Shown here: one piece after another, positions 46,006 to 58,345 of the stretch
Position numbering within the stretch: position 1 is the stretch's first letter
Layout of the letters: each line of letters starts with the position of its first letter
Program-made: the position numbers and the translations under genes
Notes under the pieces: generated by a model
Databases searched by the model: none
What the model was told of the DNA's origin: nothing
Seen by the model: only the letters and a program-made list of their open reading frames with translations
Assembly: GCA_022376465.1 (NCBI GenBank)
Contig: JACDTU010000004.1
Span: 1,240,001-1,304,000, forward strand
From: Cubamyces lactineus
Taxonomy: Eukaryota; Basidiomycota; Agaricomycetes; Polyporales; Polyporaceae
Direction of reading: 5' to 3'
Length of the DNA: 64,000 nucleotides

Positions 46006-47645
46006 ATGGCACCACTCCTTCTCTCAAGGCACTCCCTTCTCCGGTCCTTTCCGCTCCCCCATCTCCCCCGCACCTCTCGCGCTCGGTATCATGATTATAT
46101 CCGTATCTGCACCCCAGGTGATCCCATCTCGCCTCTCAGACATGACTCGACTCTAATACCCTGGTCCTATAGGTGGAACGGCACGCTTGCCTCTCAATAA
46201 CCCCAATTTCATCGGCGTAGCCTCCTCGAGGGGCGAGCGCAGGTGCGTCAATCCCTTGAACCGCCTCGTGCCGTACCTTCATCGAATCTCACCTATTTCC
46301 GCACCAGCCATCAAGAGGACTTCTCCGCCTACGCCGGCCTGTCCCTCGACCCTGCTGAGCTCGCGCTTTCCATAAAGAAAGCGCACGGTATCGATTGGGA
46401 CCCCTCGACCCTACCTCCGTCCATCGCGCGACAGGTGCTGTTCGTAGGCATCTATGACGGCCATGGTGGTTCCACCGTCTCTCAATTCCTCCGTCAAGAG
46501 CTGCACGGCCTCTTCGAAAACGTCCACAAGTCTCAGATACCTGAGCTGTACGCATGGACTAAAGAGCTTGGTGGCTACTTCAGACGTTTCAACGGCGGTG
46601 TCCTGGCACCTTGGATCGATCCGGACTCGCCTGATTTTCAGCAGGAACTCGACCTAGAGGCGCGCGCCACGCTCGCTTTCTTTGAGGTACAGAATATTGC
46701 AACGTGCCGCGATCGCTGTCAACTGTTAACTGACAGTGGGCATGCAGGTCGATAAGATTCTGTCGCAAGAGAAGGAGGCCAAGGAGTGTGGCGCTACAGC
46801 ATCTGTTGTCCTTTTGAAGTCCCTTGACAATCCACCTTCTGGCTTCTTCCAAGCGGAGAGAGTCGCGTTGACCGTCGCCCATGTCGGGTAGGCTCTCACT
46901 GGATCGTTGTCGACAACGACGTAGAACTGATTCAAGTGTTTAGAGATACACGGGTATTACTTACATCTACTGACGGTGGCAAGGTCGTGCCCATGACAGA
47001 GACGCATCACGCTGAGGCGCGTGTTGAGTCTGTGCGTCTTCGTCGTATGGTTGGCGCACTGACTACCGATTCCTTTGGCGAGGTCCGGTAGGTAACATTT
47101 CACTTGAATCTCATGTGTATTGCTGATCGCCCGTAACAGATGGATGGGCGCACTAGCCAACACTCGATGGTAAGTGGCTTCCTCTGAGATCGCAGAAGGC
47201 ATTGGCCGTACTTAATCTCCCGCAGTCTAGGTGATCTCAAATTTAAACCGTTTGGTGTGACGCCAGAGCCCGAGGTCCGGAACATGCTCCTAGAAGGTAC
47301 CATTCCACGAACGTTCGTGTACATTTCGCACGCCGCCCGCTCATAACGTCTCTTTGACAAGGTCCCCAATGGTCGCACATTACTCTACTTTCTGACGGCG
47401 TCTCTTCTGTCGTCTCAGACGAAGAGATCTCCGACCTTGCGCGGGGCGCGCTCAGCCCGAAGCACGCTGCAGAGCGTATCCTCAATTTTGCAGAGGACAT
47501 GGGCGGGGATGACAACATGACGGCCGTCATTGTTCCGCTCGCGGGCTGGGGACACATCACAGGTCCAGACAAGACCAGGGAGTTCCGCGAGTACAGGCTC
47601 CGGAACATGCAAGGCGGCGAGCGGTTCCGCAGGCGATGGATGTGA
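46006..47645 (+). CDS. PTC6: PP2C-type protein phosphatase, PTC6-like (mitochondrial)
   Basis: About 400 residues in about eight exons. Exon 1 (46006-46117) encodes MAPLLLSRHSLLRSFPLPHL, an arginine-rich presequence without acidic residues that suits mitochondrial import. Splicing at 46117/46173 and 46242/46308 gives NNPNFIGVASSRGERSHQED, the first PP2C motif. LFVGIYDGHGGSTVSQFLR carries the DGHGG metal site. ATASVVLLKS, VAHVG then DTRVLL, TTDSFGEVR with WMGALANTR, and LLSDGVSSVVSDEEI plus GGDDNMTAVIV complete the motifs. The tail ERFRRRWM with REYRLRNMQGG is a feature I associate with fungal Ptc6. Metal-dependent serine/threonine phosphatase; yeast Ptc6 acts in mitochondrial pyruvate dehydrogenase regulation and mitophagy. 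Confidence 0.85.
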
Positions 47646-47913
47646 AGCACGCAACACTTTGATCACCAACCTCTCGTTACGGAAAGTTTGTGGATGCACA
47701 TTGCTTCAGGGGCGTCGCGCAGGGGCCGCAAACTAGGGTTGCTCTCGCTGGGTGTTTGGTGTATCGTCATCCCATTTGTAATCGCGTACATTGTGATCCC
47801 TAGTTAAAGATACTTCCTGCATACATACACCCGCGGTAAGCCACAGCTAGATACCATGATACATATTCATCCGTGTCGTGCTGGCCCCCATCGCGCTCGC
47901 AGCGTATGGAACC

Positions 47914-50471
47914 TTAGATCTGGGCCGCGGCATGTCCATCTGCTCGAGGGTCCGAGCCGGCTGCCCAGACGGTCTTTCCGGACTTGTCGACGAGCTTCTG
48001 GATGATCTGTCCCCGCCCGAACATGCTCCTCTTGGGACCCGTCACGGGTCGCGCATCGTGGCCAAACTCTGCGGGCCAGTCGGACAATGAGGGTGCGTTC
48101 ACGTCTGTAGTCTGGGGAGTTACGTACCGCGCAGCTTCTTGATGACCTCCTCAGAAATGCCTTCCTCGAAGTACACCTCGCTGTTGATGTCGCCGGATTC
48201 GCTGCTCTGCGCGCTCTCCGTGACGGGGCTGCCTGCGGAGATGCAGAACCGAGGCGCGTCAAGGGCGGCCTGTACGGTGAAGCCGCGAAGGAGATTGAGA
48301 AGTACTTGGACGTGTCCTTGTGGCTACCATGCGGCACGAGGTTAGCGGGTCAGTTCCGAACGAGCGACGAGGATGCCTGCGTACCTGCATAAAGCCGCCC
48401 ATGACGCCGTAGCTCAGGAAGAGTTCCTGTCCACGGAGGGCCATCGCAGGGATGATGGTGTGGTATGGCCGCTTGCCGCCCTGATGCAATCGGATCCGTT
48501 AGAGACCGCTATTAGCGACGGCCGTGGAACTCACCTGTAGCGCATTGGGATGTTTGGGGTTGAGGTTGAAGTTGGATCCACGATTTTGCAGTGTGAACCC
48601 GCAACCCTTCGGCACAGCTGAGAGCAATTATCAGCATCCTATGCTCTGCGTCCTAGTGTCGGCGTGCTTACCAGCCGTTCCGAAACCTGTTCACAATGCC
48701 AATGATTGGTGAGAACTTAGCATGACGACACAAGGGGAAGCGGACGAACCCGCATAGTTGCTCTGAATGTAGCTGCACGCGTTGCCCCATTGGTCCGAGA
48801 CAGTGAAGTAGACGGTGTCAGATGAGTGAACAGGGTTTCCCTTGGACCGTTTAGTTAGCGTAACGATAGCTTCGCGTCCGCGTGGGCACCTACATGGACG
48901 ACCTGGGGGTTGGTTTTCGTTGTGTCGATCAGCTTCGCGCGAGAGGCGAGGTATTCCTATACGCACGTACTACATCAGATTTGAGCAATGGGAGGGTTTG
49001 CGATACCTACTGACCTTGCTCAAAAGTTCCTCTACCGGAATCTTGGAGAAGTTGGGATCGGTAACATAGTACTGGCTATCTGTGATAAGCTCCTAGTCAG
49101 TATTCAACTAGTCTCATAACGAGCGATAGATCCAACCTGCGAAAGCCAGCCTGTCGATAGAATATTTTTAGCTACACGAAGTTGAAAGCAAACCGCAGCC
49201 CAATTACCTCATCGCCTCAACGAGCACATGAAGATATTCCGCAGAATTGTGTTCCATCTCTAGGAGCGAACCGATCTTGCCTTGTGCCTCTAGATTGTCC
49301 AAGATACCGAGGGTCAAGAGCGCGGTGATGCCTTGGCCGTTAGGTGGACACTGTGAATTCCCGCTCAGCTCAGGCGAACGACGGCACATGCGAGTGAGCA
49401 AACTTACCTCGTACACTGTCACCTCCTCGTTGAAGGTGTACTTGATAGGCTCGACGAAATCCGTCTTGTGCTGTGCGAGATCCTCGAGCTCCATAACGCC
49501 CCCTTTGCTCTGGATCAAGTCAACGATAGCCTGGGCAATTCTGCCCTTGTAGAAGCCATCCTTGCCCTTTTCGGCGACCTCACGGAACGTCTTGGCGAGG
49601 TTGGGCAACTTCAAGAATTGGCCAGGAAGAGGCGCTTTGCCATCCAACAGCATCTCGTCGCCATTGGGCGAGGCTTTCTTCAACAGTTCATACGAGTTCT
49701 GATACTGAGCACTGTTGATCTCCGTCACCGGGAACCTAAAGCAACGCTCTCATGTCAGGGAAACTGCGTGTCAGGAGGGTGTTCCTCAACCACGTACCCT
49801 TCCTCTGCAAGTCTGATGGCGGGCTCAAGGATCTCCGCTACGGAAAGGCGACCGCTTCCGAGAGACTCAACGGTGTCGACCCATGCAGCCGCGCATCCTA
49901 TCGGCACGTTCAGACTTTGTGGAGCATGCGACAGGATCGGAGCGTTAGCTCACCTGGTACGGTGACCGAGTTCAAATTGATGTTCGGGATTTTGTCCCCA
50001 GTGACGCCTTGGCTTCGTACGTGATCAATTGTAAGCTTCGCAGGTGAGCGTCCTGAGCCGTTGAGCGCCTTGACTGTCTTGGTCTGCGCGTCGTAGAATA
50101 GACAGAAGGCGTCTCTGTAACCGTAGGTCACCGACGATCAGATTCATTCTAGACACATGGAGTGCACGGATATTTGAACTCACCCGCCGATCCCACAACA
50201 ACTAGGCTCGGTTACGTTGAGCGCGGCGGATGTCGCTACTGCCGCATCGGCTGAGCATAACATGAGGTCAACTCTCGTTCTGATCCCCGGCGAAAAAGGA
50301 CTGTTTGTCACCTGCATTGCCTCCCTTTCGGAGGATCTCAAGACCCGCCTCAACGGCAAGAGGCTGCGAAGCCGCAACCACTCCCTTCGTTCCGTAAACG
50401 ACTGATCGCCGGCTGGGGAAGCGGAACGGGACGAAGTCGGGCTGTTCGACCTTGCTCCAGTCGATCTTCAT
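47914..50471 (-). CDS. Gamma-glutamyltransferase-family protein, no signal peptide
   Basis: About 600 residues in a dozen or more exons. The start is [60 protein letters not shown] and [13 protein letters not shown] form the N-terminal gamma-glutamyltransferase block. [12 protein letters not shown] corresponds to the family's VEPHxSGIGGG. The small-subunit start is [20 protein letters not shown] with the nucleophile threonine in DTVY, then [32 protein letters not shown] and [15 protein letters not shown] are further matches. Members cleave themselves at the threonine and act on glutathione or other gamma-glutamyl or acyl substrates. The DTVY version and missing signal peptide resemble the YwrD/acylase-like subgroup, so glutathione activity is not certain. 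It is convergent with the PTC6-like gene. Confidence 0.88.
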
Positions 50472-51830
50472 GTCTGAGGTCTTGATTTCAAAGTGACTCG
50501 GCGGATATCTGCCAGACTACGTTCCCCTACGCTGGGAGGCCGTTATACAGGTAAAGGCGGGTCGGGGTGTGAGCACCCTTGCTTGCCCCGGTATATATCC
50601 TGTCCTCGTGAGAAGGGTGGCTTAGGGCTCATCCCGCTCGCCGCGACATGCCGCCATATCCTGGCTGGGTAAACAGTGATGTGCAGCGATAGTACCATGG
50701 GAGCATGTGCAGGTGCCGTCTGGTGGCGGATGCGGGCCTCCGGCGGCGGCGGTTGGTCCGGACGAGGGAGATAGACGGCCGACTCATTCTATGAACACAC
50801 GGTAGCTATCTCAGGTACCTGCTATAGATTAGATAGGCGCCTGTGCTTCAATGACTCCATCGCACATCCAAGTCGCGCAACCTCAAGTTCGACGATTCTC
50901 ATGCGTAACATATGCGAGTACTGCTGGTCCTTGCCTTCGGATCCATGCTGCGAGAGTACGTGCCCTTAAGTGCCTCGTTGTCTATGGAACAGGTCCCTGC
51001 TGCGCAAACATAATCGGTCTACCCCGATCCCACATTGAAACCCGCATCAATGGTCGGCTCAGATACACCGCAAGCCTATCTTCCTGTGAACCAAATGGAG
51101 CGGCTAGTATCCTGTACGTCACCTCAGGTCAGGAGGCGCAAACATTGACTTGCAAGACGCCCTGTCTCTCTAAGAGGACCACACATACATTGGCCCCTAT
51201 CCGGTACATGTCCCTTAGTAGATCTGAGGAGATCAAAGCCTTTGAGTTGTGCTTGAGCATAGCCACATGGCTGCTCCGGGTATCTAACACACGCTGCACC
51301 GGACCTGTGTCTGGTCGGCATGAGTGCTCACTACATAGCTACGACATTCGCACGCATATCCTATGTTTCGCGGAGGATGCCGGCTTTTGCAAATGGCCCT
51401 TGGTAGAAGCGCAGTAGCTGCGATACACTCAAAGAGCCCTCTTGTTCACCAGAAAATGTGTACTGGCATTACCTAAATTTCGCGAAGCTCTCCTTCAGAG
51501 TGCGAAGGGCGGATAGTAGAAGTGAGATGATATATCCATCGCGAACTATACACGCACCTACACTGGGGAGGGGCAGCGGGACCAGTCGGATGTTCTCAGC
51601 CTCTCAGGGGTTTCTGCGTCTCAACGCTTGTCCCTAATAGGCGTTACCGTTATCCTGGACCGCACGATCAGTGAAATAATCGCTTATGAAGGCTCCGGTC
51701 TTTAAAACTGGCGCACATCCCAGAACCACAAAATCGAGCAGACGGTCTTGCATGGAGTTTGTCATCTCACCGTTTACCTGGTAAAAGGCCGAGGCTTGCA
51801 TCTCAGCGTCTTCACAACTCCCCGCCGACA
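50472..51830. other. Intergenic region with GGT promoter
   Basis: About 1.36 kb between the GGT ATG (minus) and the transcription-factor ATG (plus), so a divergent promoter. TATATA at 50592-50597 is about 121 bp from the GGT start. An unbroken frame of 188 codons at 50851-51417 has no recognisable similarity and I do not call it. Confidence 0.55.
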
Positions 51831-54800
51831 ATGCCCAAGTCCGCCTCTACCTCATCCTCTGCAACTCGCTCCTCGGGTGCGCCGTTCCAAAACGCACATG
51901 TATTGCGCAGGAATCAGGTATGTCAATGGCTGTCAAAGTGGTCTGTACGCTATCCTCTAACTTGATCATCTTCTAGGCCTGCCACCAATGTCGCCGACGC
52001 AAGCTAGTGAGTGTATCGGCCATTTGTGAGCTCCCCAGAGTTGGCTGACCGGTCTTTGCGATGCAGAAATGGTAGGGTCCATGCCCGATGCCCGACCCCG
52101 ATGCCCGAGGCATGCTGATTGAACGAGCGCTTATACTAGCGACGCCAAGCGACCGTGCTCGACGTGTATTCGCTCGCACTCCTATGCCGCAGCGCATGCA
52201 CCGCCCGGGACAGATTTGCCCCCTCACCCAGAATGTACTTACGACGAGAGTATGTGCTGCGGCCCTGTTCAACAGAGTTGGGAGCTGAAACGTTGCAGGC
52301 TCCGAACCGCAACCAGCGGAGACCCAGGATTCTCCCAAGAATAGGTTCGAGCGACTAGAAAGCAGAATCAGTACGCAACCCCGATTCTGTCGTGTTCAAC
52401 GTACTAACACGAACCAGATGAGCTTGAAGCATTGTTGCAAGAGAAGGAACATGTCCCTACCTCACGTTCGCGGCCCGCGTCTGTTAATGGCTCCCGGGAA
52501 CCCTCATCCTTTATCATGGGATTTCCGGATGCTCTCGACATCACTGACAGGGCATTCCCACTCGATGGCCACGCCGACATATCTCCCATAGGCAACGGGT
52601 CTGCCTTGGACGATCTCGCCGGGGTGGCTAGCTTTGCGAGCGGTGCCTCCCGCCATGTGCCACTGGATGCTCTTCTATTTAGCGGCAATTCACACGGCTT
52701 TCCGGGATCCTCGCCGTTAAGCGTCGGTCTCGAAGTCATGAGTACCGGGTGGCCGAAGAATTTACCAAATTACTCATTCCTCCGCCATTTGTAAGTGGTT
52801 GTGCGCCGCACCATCAAGAAACTTCTGAAATCGGCATTTAGGGTGGAAGCTTACTTCACATTTACACCCTGTGCCTCTCGCATGTTCCACATGTCTACCT
52901 TCATGGCGTCTTTGTCGCTACCACCGTCGCACCCAAAGTTCCCGCTACCGGCGATCCTACATGCGATGTGTGCGTTGGGCAGCATGTATACGGCATCTGT
53001 TTCACCTACTCCCTCACCGCCACTACCCTCGTATTGCCCTGGTGAGTTCCCTCACATACGTCAGACCATACTGGCTAACAAGACAGAAGGCGGAGGTAAC
53101 GCCTTGAACAGCTCGGACTCGAACTCTTTTGGAGAGCAACAAATCAGGTTCGCGAAGGATGCTATTGAGGTTGCTCTGCGGACGACGTCGGATCTGTTCA
53201 GTGTTCTCCAAGGTTCGCCAACACTATGGGAGTATTGGGGAAATCTAACGGCCTCCGTGTAGCCCAGATAGTCGTGTCTCTTTGGTTCTGGTATAATGCC
53301 AGGTAAGGTGCCCTTCTCTCTACTAAATGTAGCCACCTACTGATATCGGTCCTTCAGATGGTCGGAGGTCGGTGTATACCTATACATTGGCGATTGAAAT
53401 CACTCACTTTGTCCTACAGGCATGCATGGCTTTCGCTCTGTCTCTCCGATATGCCGTTCCGTGCGGTTTGAATGCATGCCCACCATTCGGCAGCATCTCG
53501 AGCTCCGATATGTCTGCGTCGTCTGTCATCCCGCCAGCTGCCAACGTGATTGAGGATGAAACCCGACGGAACACCTTCTGGTTCGGTGAGTCGCTTTCAG
53601 CACCTGTTCTAGCAGATCACGCTGACACTCTGTACCAGCGTACATGATGGAGCGACATTTTGCTGCTATCAACAACTTTGCCATGATGCTTGATGACGAG
53701 GACATCGCACAGATGCTTCCAGTGCGGGGAGACCTCTTTGAGCGTGGGGTATGTTCCTACGTGTATAGTCTTAGTCCAATAATCCCATAGCTCATGCGTG
53801 GACGCAGGTATTGGTGCCTCCATCTCAGCGGCAGTGGTCTTTCCAGGCAGACGTGCTCACGAACCACCCAGAGGAACAGATTGACTCATTCGTCCTCCAT
53901 GTCAAGGCAACCTTATTACTTTCGAGAGTCAAGATTTTCAACGGTCGCTACCGGGTAAAGCGGCACCTGGGTGTTCCAGATATGCAACCGGACCCTACGG
54001 TGCTTCCAAACCTTCCTTCGGATTGCGACCGTACCCAGGCCGTACCGGCGTTCGTGGAGCTCGATCGTCTAATCTCTGAGTTCAAGCAATCTCTGCCCAC
54101 GAAATTTAAGGACCCACTATATAATGGGGTTATTGATGTCAGCATGTTCACGGCAATCTCGACCGTGCATTTGTGAGTGTCTCGTTCGTTCATCAGCGGT
54201 CCGCCTTCTGACTGGAGTAATCTGTTACAGTGCCACGATTGTCCTGCACGAAGGCCATGCGAGAATTGGTCGGCCTGCTTGCGTTTCGTCGTGCAGGGTA
54301 TTGGAGGCTGCAAGAGCGATCCTAAACTTGCTATACGAAGCGTACTCGACCAGCCACAATTTGGCGCTCTTAGGTGTCTTCCCCCTTGTATGCAGACTTC
54401 TGCAGTGATTGCGCATATATACAAATACTAACACGCTTTCACTAGGTATGTTGGTTCGTAGCAGGCCGGGTTCTGGTGCGCTTCTTGAAAGCCGCTATAG
54501 AAGCTCAAAGTGAGAGCCATGTCACGACCCTCAGGGCTGAGGTTGACTTCATTCGGTACGTGATCGCCCTCTTCCAATCCGCTTGTACTTATCTGCCTCT
54601 AGATCCGTCATATGCAAAATCGGCGAAGGCGTCCCACATGCTCGTAAGTGATGTATGCGACTGCACACATATATAAATCAGTTAACAAAGGCATTCTCTA
54701 GATCACTATGGCAGGATGCTGAACGGCTACCTTGCGCAGACATGCGGGAAGGAGTATGTTACGCCCGTTTCCCCGCCATCAGTCATACCCTCTCGAAACA

Positions 54801-54841
54801 GCTCTTCTAGTACTAGCTCTTCGCCTCTAACGTCCTCGTAA
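51831..54841 (+). CDS. Zn(II)2Cys6 fungal transcription factor
   Basis: About ten or more introns; roughly 750 residues. Exons 1-4 splice to MPKSASTSSSATRSSGAPFQ, then ACHQCRRRKLKCDAKRPCST, CIRSHSYAAAHAPPG and TDLPPHPECTYDE. The cysteines follow C-x2-C-x6-C-x5-C-x2-C-x22-C, a binuclear zinc cluster with a long last loop. A heptad-like helix follows (NRFERLESRINELEALLQEK), the usual dimerisation linker. The later exons hold the fungal transcription factor middle homology region (EAYFTFTPCASRMFHMSTFM, HAMCALGSMYTASVS, IEVALRTTSDL, DETRRNTFWF-type). The end is a serine-rich tail PSRNSSSSTSSSPLTSS with the stop at 54839-54841. Target genes are unknown. The divergent neighbour is the GGT gene. Confidence 0.9.
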
Positions 54842-55204
54842 AGCTGACTCGGTCGTCGTTTGGTGCGGACACTTATGATATACGTGTACTACTAACACTC
54901 GTTCTGCTCTACCGTGCTGTTGTCGTTATGTACAAAATAGTGTATCCTATTCATTGGCGACTTTGGAGGAATCCGCTGTGTCAACCGTAGTGCGCACTAG
55001 ACCTCGGATACTCGGGCCGATGAAATGCGGGGTTTAGAGAGCCGCCGGCGGTTACGGTGGCTTCGGTCGTTGCTTCACGTCTAACCGTCATCGTACCTGC
55101 TCCTAATTTGCACACTTCGCATTACTGGCAGGCACAGGAGGAATACGGCGGATAGAGCATAGTACTCAAACACCAGTGAAACGCTAGGATTATTCTTGGG
55201 CTCT
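54842..55204 (+). promoter_or_regulatory. Spacer and promoter of VPS20
   Basis: About 360 bp with no supported gene. It separates two genes on the same strand. I see no strong TATA box or repeat. Confidence 0.4.
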
Positions 55205-56147
55205 ATGGGAGGCAACCAGTCTGTACCCAAGATAACGAAACAGGATCGCGCGATACTCGAGTCAGTCTCATGTCTGTACATCCCGTATCACAAACGAGAA
55301 GTAATCATTCATAGCTTGAAGCTACAGCGGGATAAAGTACGACAATACCAGAAGAAGGTGCGTTTTGGCGCGCTTCTCAGTTGTCTACTGCTCCGGCTGA
55401 ACTGCGAGAAGATTCAAACCGTCCTCGACCGCGAGCATGAGATTGCAAAGCAGCAGTTGGCTGCGGGGAACAAGGATCGAGCCCTCATAGCGCTGCGGAA
55501 GAGGAAGTACCAAGAGAGTCTCCTATTGAAGACTGATGCACAACTAGAGAACCTGGAGAAGCTTGTGTGTTACCATCCTTTCCCGCTAAGAGACTGCTCA
55601 TAAATTCCTTACTTGCCGCAGGTCTCGACAATAGAGTTCTCGCTCGTGGAAGTCTCTGTCCTACATGGACTACAGCAAGGGAACGAAGTCCTCAAGGAGA
55701 TCCACAAGGAACTCAATATTGAGAACGTCGAGCGTATCATGGAAGAGACGCAGGAAGCTAGAGAGTACCAACGTGTACGTGGTCGCGTGCGCACACCATG
55801 AGGCTACGGATTGACCTCTTGCTACAGGAAATCGACGAGATGCTTGCGGGCTCTCTGAGTCTGGAGGAGGAGGAAGCTGTGCAAGCAGAGCTGCGCGAAC
55901 TCCAACTGGAGACTGTATGTTGTATCGCGGTTTTGGTAAATGTCTCCGCGACTGACGGGAGCCGCAGCTGGGCGTTGCGGACGAACGGCCTATTCACTTG
56001 CCCTCCGCCCCCACGGAAGTACCGACGGAGTCCGAGAAGGGTAAGCCGTCACCCAGGAGAACCGCTACTTTGCCGTCCTCATATTTCCCCTCCTTAGACA
56101 CCGAGACGGAAGCTACGCCTCAAGAGCGCGTGCCGATTGCGGCATAG
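55205..56147 (+). CDS. VPS20: ESCRT-III subunit VPS20 (CHMP6-like)
   Basis: Six exons give about 215 residues. The start MGGNQSVPKITKQDRAI carries a glycine at position 2 and a serine at 6, an N-myristoylation signal typical of Vps20/CHMP6. Splicing joins this to LKLQRDKVRQYQKKIQTVLD, REHEIAKQQLAAGNKDRALI and ALRKRKYQESLLLKTDAQLE. The basic helical hairpin of ESCRT-III is followed by VLKEIHKELNIENVERIMEE then EIDEMLAGSLSLEEEEAVQA, and a short tail ending VPIAA. Vps20 recruits Snf7 downstream of ESCRT-II at endosomes for multivesicular body formation. With VPS18 and Sec39 it is the third membrane-traffic gene here. Its stop is only 67 bp from that of CYP8. Confidence 0.95.
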
Positions 56148-56214
56148 CATATCATCAGCACGATAATTTATCAGGTACACTACTCATACAGGCCGGATAT
56201 ACCATAGCATCTAT

Positions 56215-58213
56215 CTACCATCCCTCAAAGTCACCGAACCCGATGCGACGCTTTTTCTTCCCTTCTTCGGGTGGTGCAGGCGTTGTACTAGGAGGCGCCT
56301 CTAATGGCCGCTTGGCGTTGGCATTGAGGTTTAGGTATTTCCCAACACCACCGCCACCAGCGGCGGCAGCCTTCTCTTGTCCTACTTTCACTCCGAACCA
56401 GTTAATGTCATCTTTCGCCTTCTCCTCTGCCTCCTTGGCGCGCACTTGCTGCGTCTCTGCTTTACGTTCGCGTTTCCGCTGCTCGCGCTGCTTGTACTCC
56501 TCAAACGGATCCTGATAGCTATGACAGGAGACTGTATGAGCAACGGGGTGGGTGATAAAAGGCATAAAAGCTTACGTACATGATGACTTCCGTTATTTTG
56601 ACCGACTTCGCAGGTCGTTCAGTACCTGGTTTCAGAGGCAGAGCCTCTAGCGCGTCCAACACATCTTCACCGCCGACAAGCTTGCCAAACACGGTGTGCT
56701 TCTTGTCGAGGTGCGGTGTTGGGCGGAACGTGATGTAGAACTGCGAGCCATTGGTTGCGGGACCTTTGTTGGCCATCGCAATGATGCCTCGACTGTCATG
56801 CTTCGCTGCGTTCCGCAAGTCGTATTCATCCCGGAATGGTGTACCCCAACAGGACTCGCCGCCCGACCCCGTACCCGTAGGGTCTCCTGTTTGGATCTGC
56901 GTCGACATGTCAGCCCTATTATATGTAACTGCAAGGCCACACAGATACATACCATGAAGCCCGGAACAAGACGGTGGAATAAGCAGTTATTGTACTTTCC
57001 GGCTTTTGCTAGCTGTAGAAAATTGTAGCATGTTTTTGGTGCCTGAGGAGACGTGAGATGGATGTCTTGTGTGATAGCGTGCACAAGACACAAACCTTTT
57101 CGCAGTACAGCTCAATATTGAGAGCGCCCCCGCCGAGACTAGTCACGACGCGTACGTATGCACGTCGCTTCCCTACGTCCTTCTCTTTACCCTTGCCCTT
57201 CGGAGGATTTGCAAAGTCATCGAACATCAGTTCTTCCTGCAGGTTTGCATTGTCAGCTTGCCAGGCAATGGTACAATATGCCGATCTTGGACAGCGTACC
57301 TCATCCCACAAAAGTTGTGAACTCTGTGTTTGTGGGTCAACAGACGTGGACGTAAGTGATGCGCCAGGCAGACCGGTGGAGTAGGGTGATGCATTCCCTG
57401 CAGGGACACGATAAACACGACATACAGCCCATGCGAAGCGCTGACTTACATGGTGTTGGGGCCTTGGCTTTCGCAACAGCCGGATTTGTGGCAGGCTTCG
57501 TCGCCACAGCTTTAGTCTTGTCGACCTTCTCTTTCTCCTTCTCCTTCTCAGCCTGGGCGGCGGTCTGTGCCGGCTTAGCGGGGGCGGAGGCGGGTGGTAG
57601 ACCGTGCGGATTCTGCAATGTGATCACGTCTTCCTTCTTGAACTTGACGTCCGCGACGAGGTCCCGTCCGCCCTTGATGCTTTCCGCAAGGAAGACATTC
57701 CCTGTGGTAGCGATAGCAACGATGTGTGAATGTTCGCTGAACGGCTTGAAAGATATGGGGTCATGGATCTCGCCGGAAGGCTTGCGGGCATAGTGGAGCG
57801 TTATGAGGTCGGACGGTTGCAGGGGCTCTTGGGTGACAGGATTGATATTTCCGTGTTGTCTGTAGGCGTTCGTGTTAGGGTTTCGTCAGCAATGTAGGAG
57901 AGATCAATACCACGCACTTCAGCCACGGTATGATACTGACTAGCTCAAACACATTCCCGGTGCCGTCAGAGTTGCGTGCGCAAACGGGATTGTTGAACGG
58001 CTGAAACGTTAGCGAGCAGCAGTCAAAAGGCGTCTGCATGCGACGCTGAGACAACTGTTCTTTCCTGGAGGTCTGATGAGTACGTTGGTCATCTTGATAT
58101 AGATTCTTCGGGACGTACGCTTTGTGACCTGCTGAAGAGGCAGTATGCTGCCCAAACATGCCTGAGTGCTCGGCATGTGTCACGTATAGCTTGTTGGAGT
58201 TTCCGTGTCCCAT
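56215..58213 (-). CDS. CYP8: U-box cyclophilin of the PPIL2/CYP8 family
   Basis: About 520 residues in about seven exons. The start is MGHGNSNKLYVTHAEHSGMF. The degenerate tandem U-box region reads PFNNPVCARNSDGTGNVFEL, VSIIPWLKQHGNINPVTQEP, LITLHYARKPSGEIHDPISF and EHSHIVAIATTGNVFLAESI. A charged, alanine-rich linker follows (KEKEKVDKTKAVATKPATNP). The cyclophilin domain is [74 protein letters not shown] and HTVFGKLVGGEDVLDALE. Catalytic R, F, M and Q are kept. The tryptophan of cyclophilin A is replaced by histidine in TPHLDKKHTVFG. PPIL2/Cyp8 proteins associate with the spliceosome and can act as ubiquitin ligases. The end is GFGDFEGW. Confidence 0.93.
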
Positions 58214-58345
58214 GGTGGATATGTATGGCGAATAGGTGGGTGATTGAACGGAACACAGAGGCTGTAGTACAAGAGTAACAAGTGGTGGTACTGAAGGAGC
58301 TTACTTGAGGTCAGAAACGTTCCCCGCGTCGCCGCGCCTGCCACA

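Noticed and set aside
50851..51417. 188-codon open frame on the plus strand between GGT and the transcription factor
   Set aside because: No similarity, domain or signal that I recognise, cysteine-rich and compositionally unlike neighbours, and no conserved start context; probably chance.
36227..54841. Possible metabolic gene cluster (permease, phosphatase, GGT, zinc-cluster factor)
   Set aside because: No backbone biosynthetic gene, P450 or tailoring enzymes, and housekeeping genes are interspersed.
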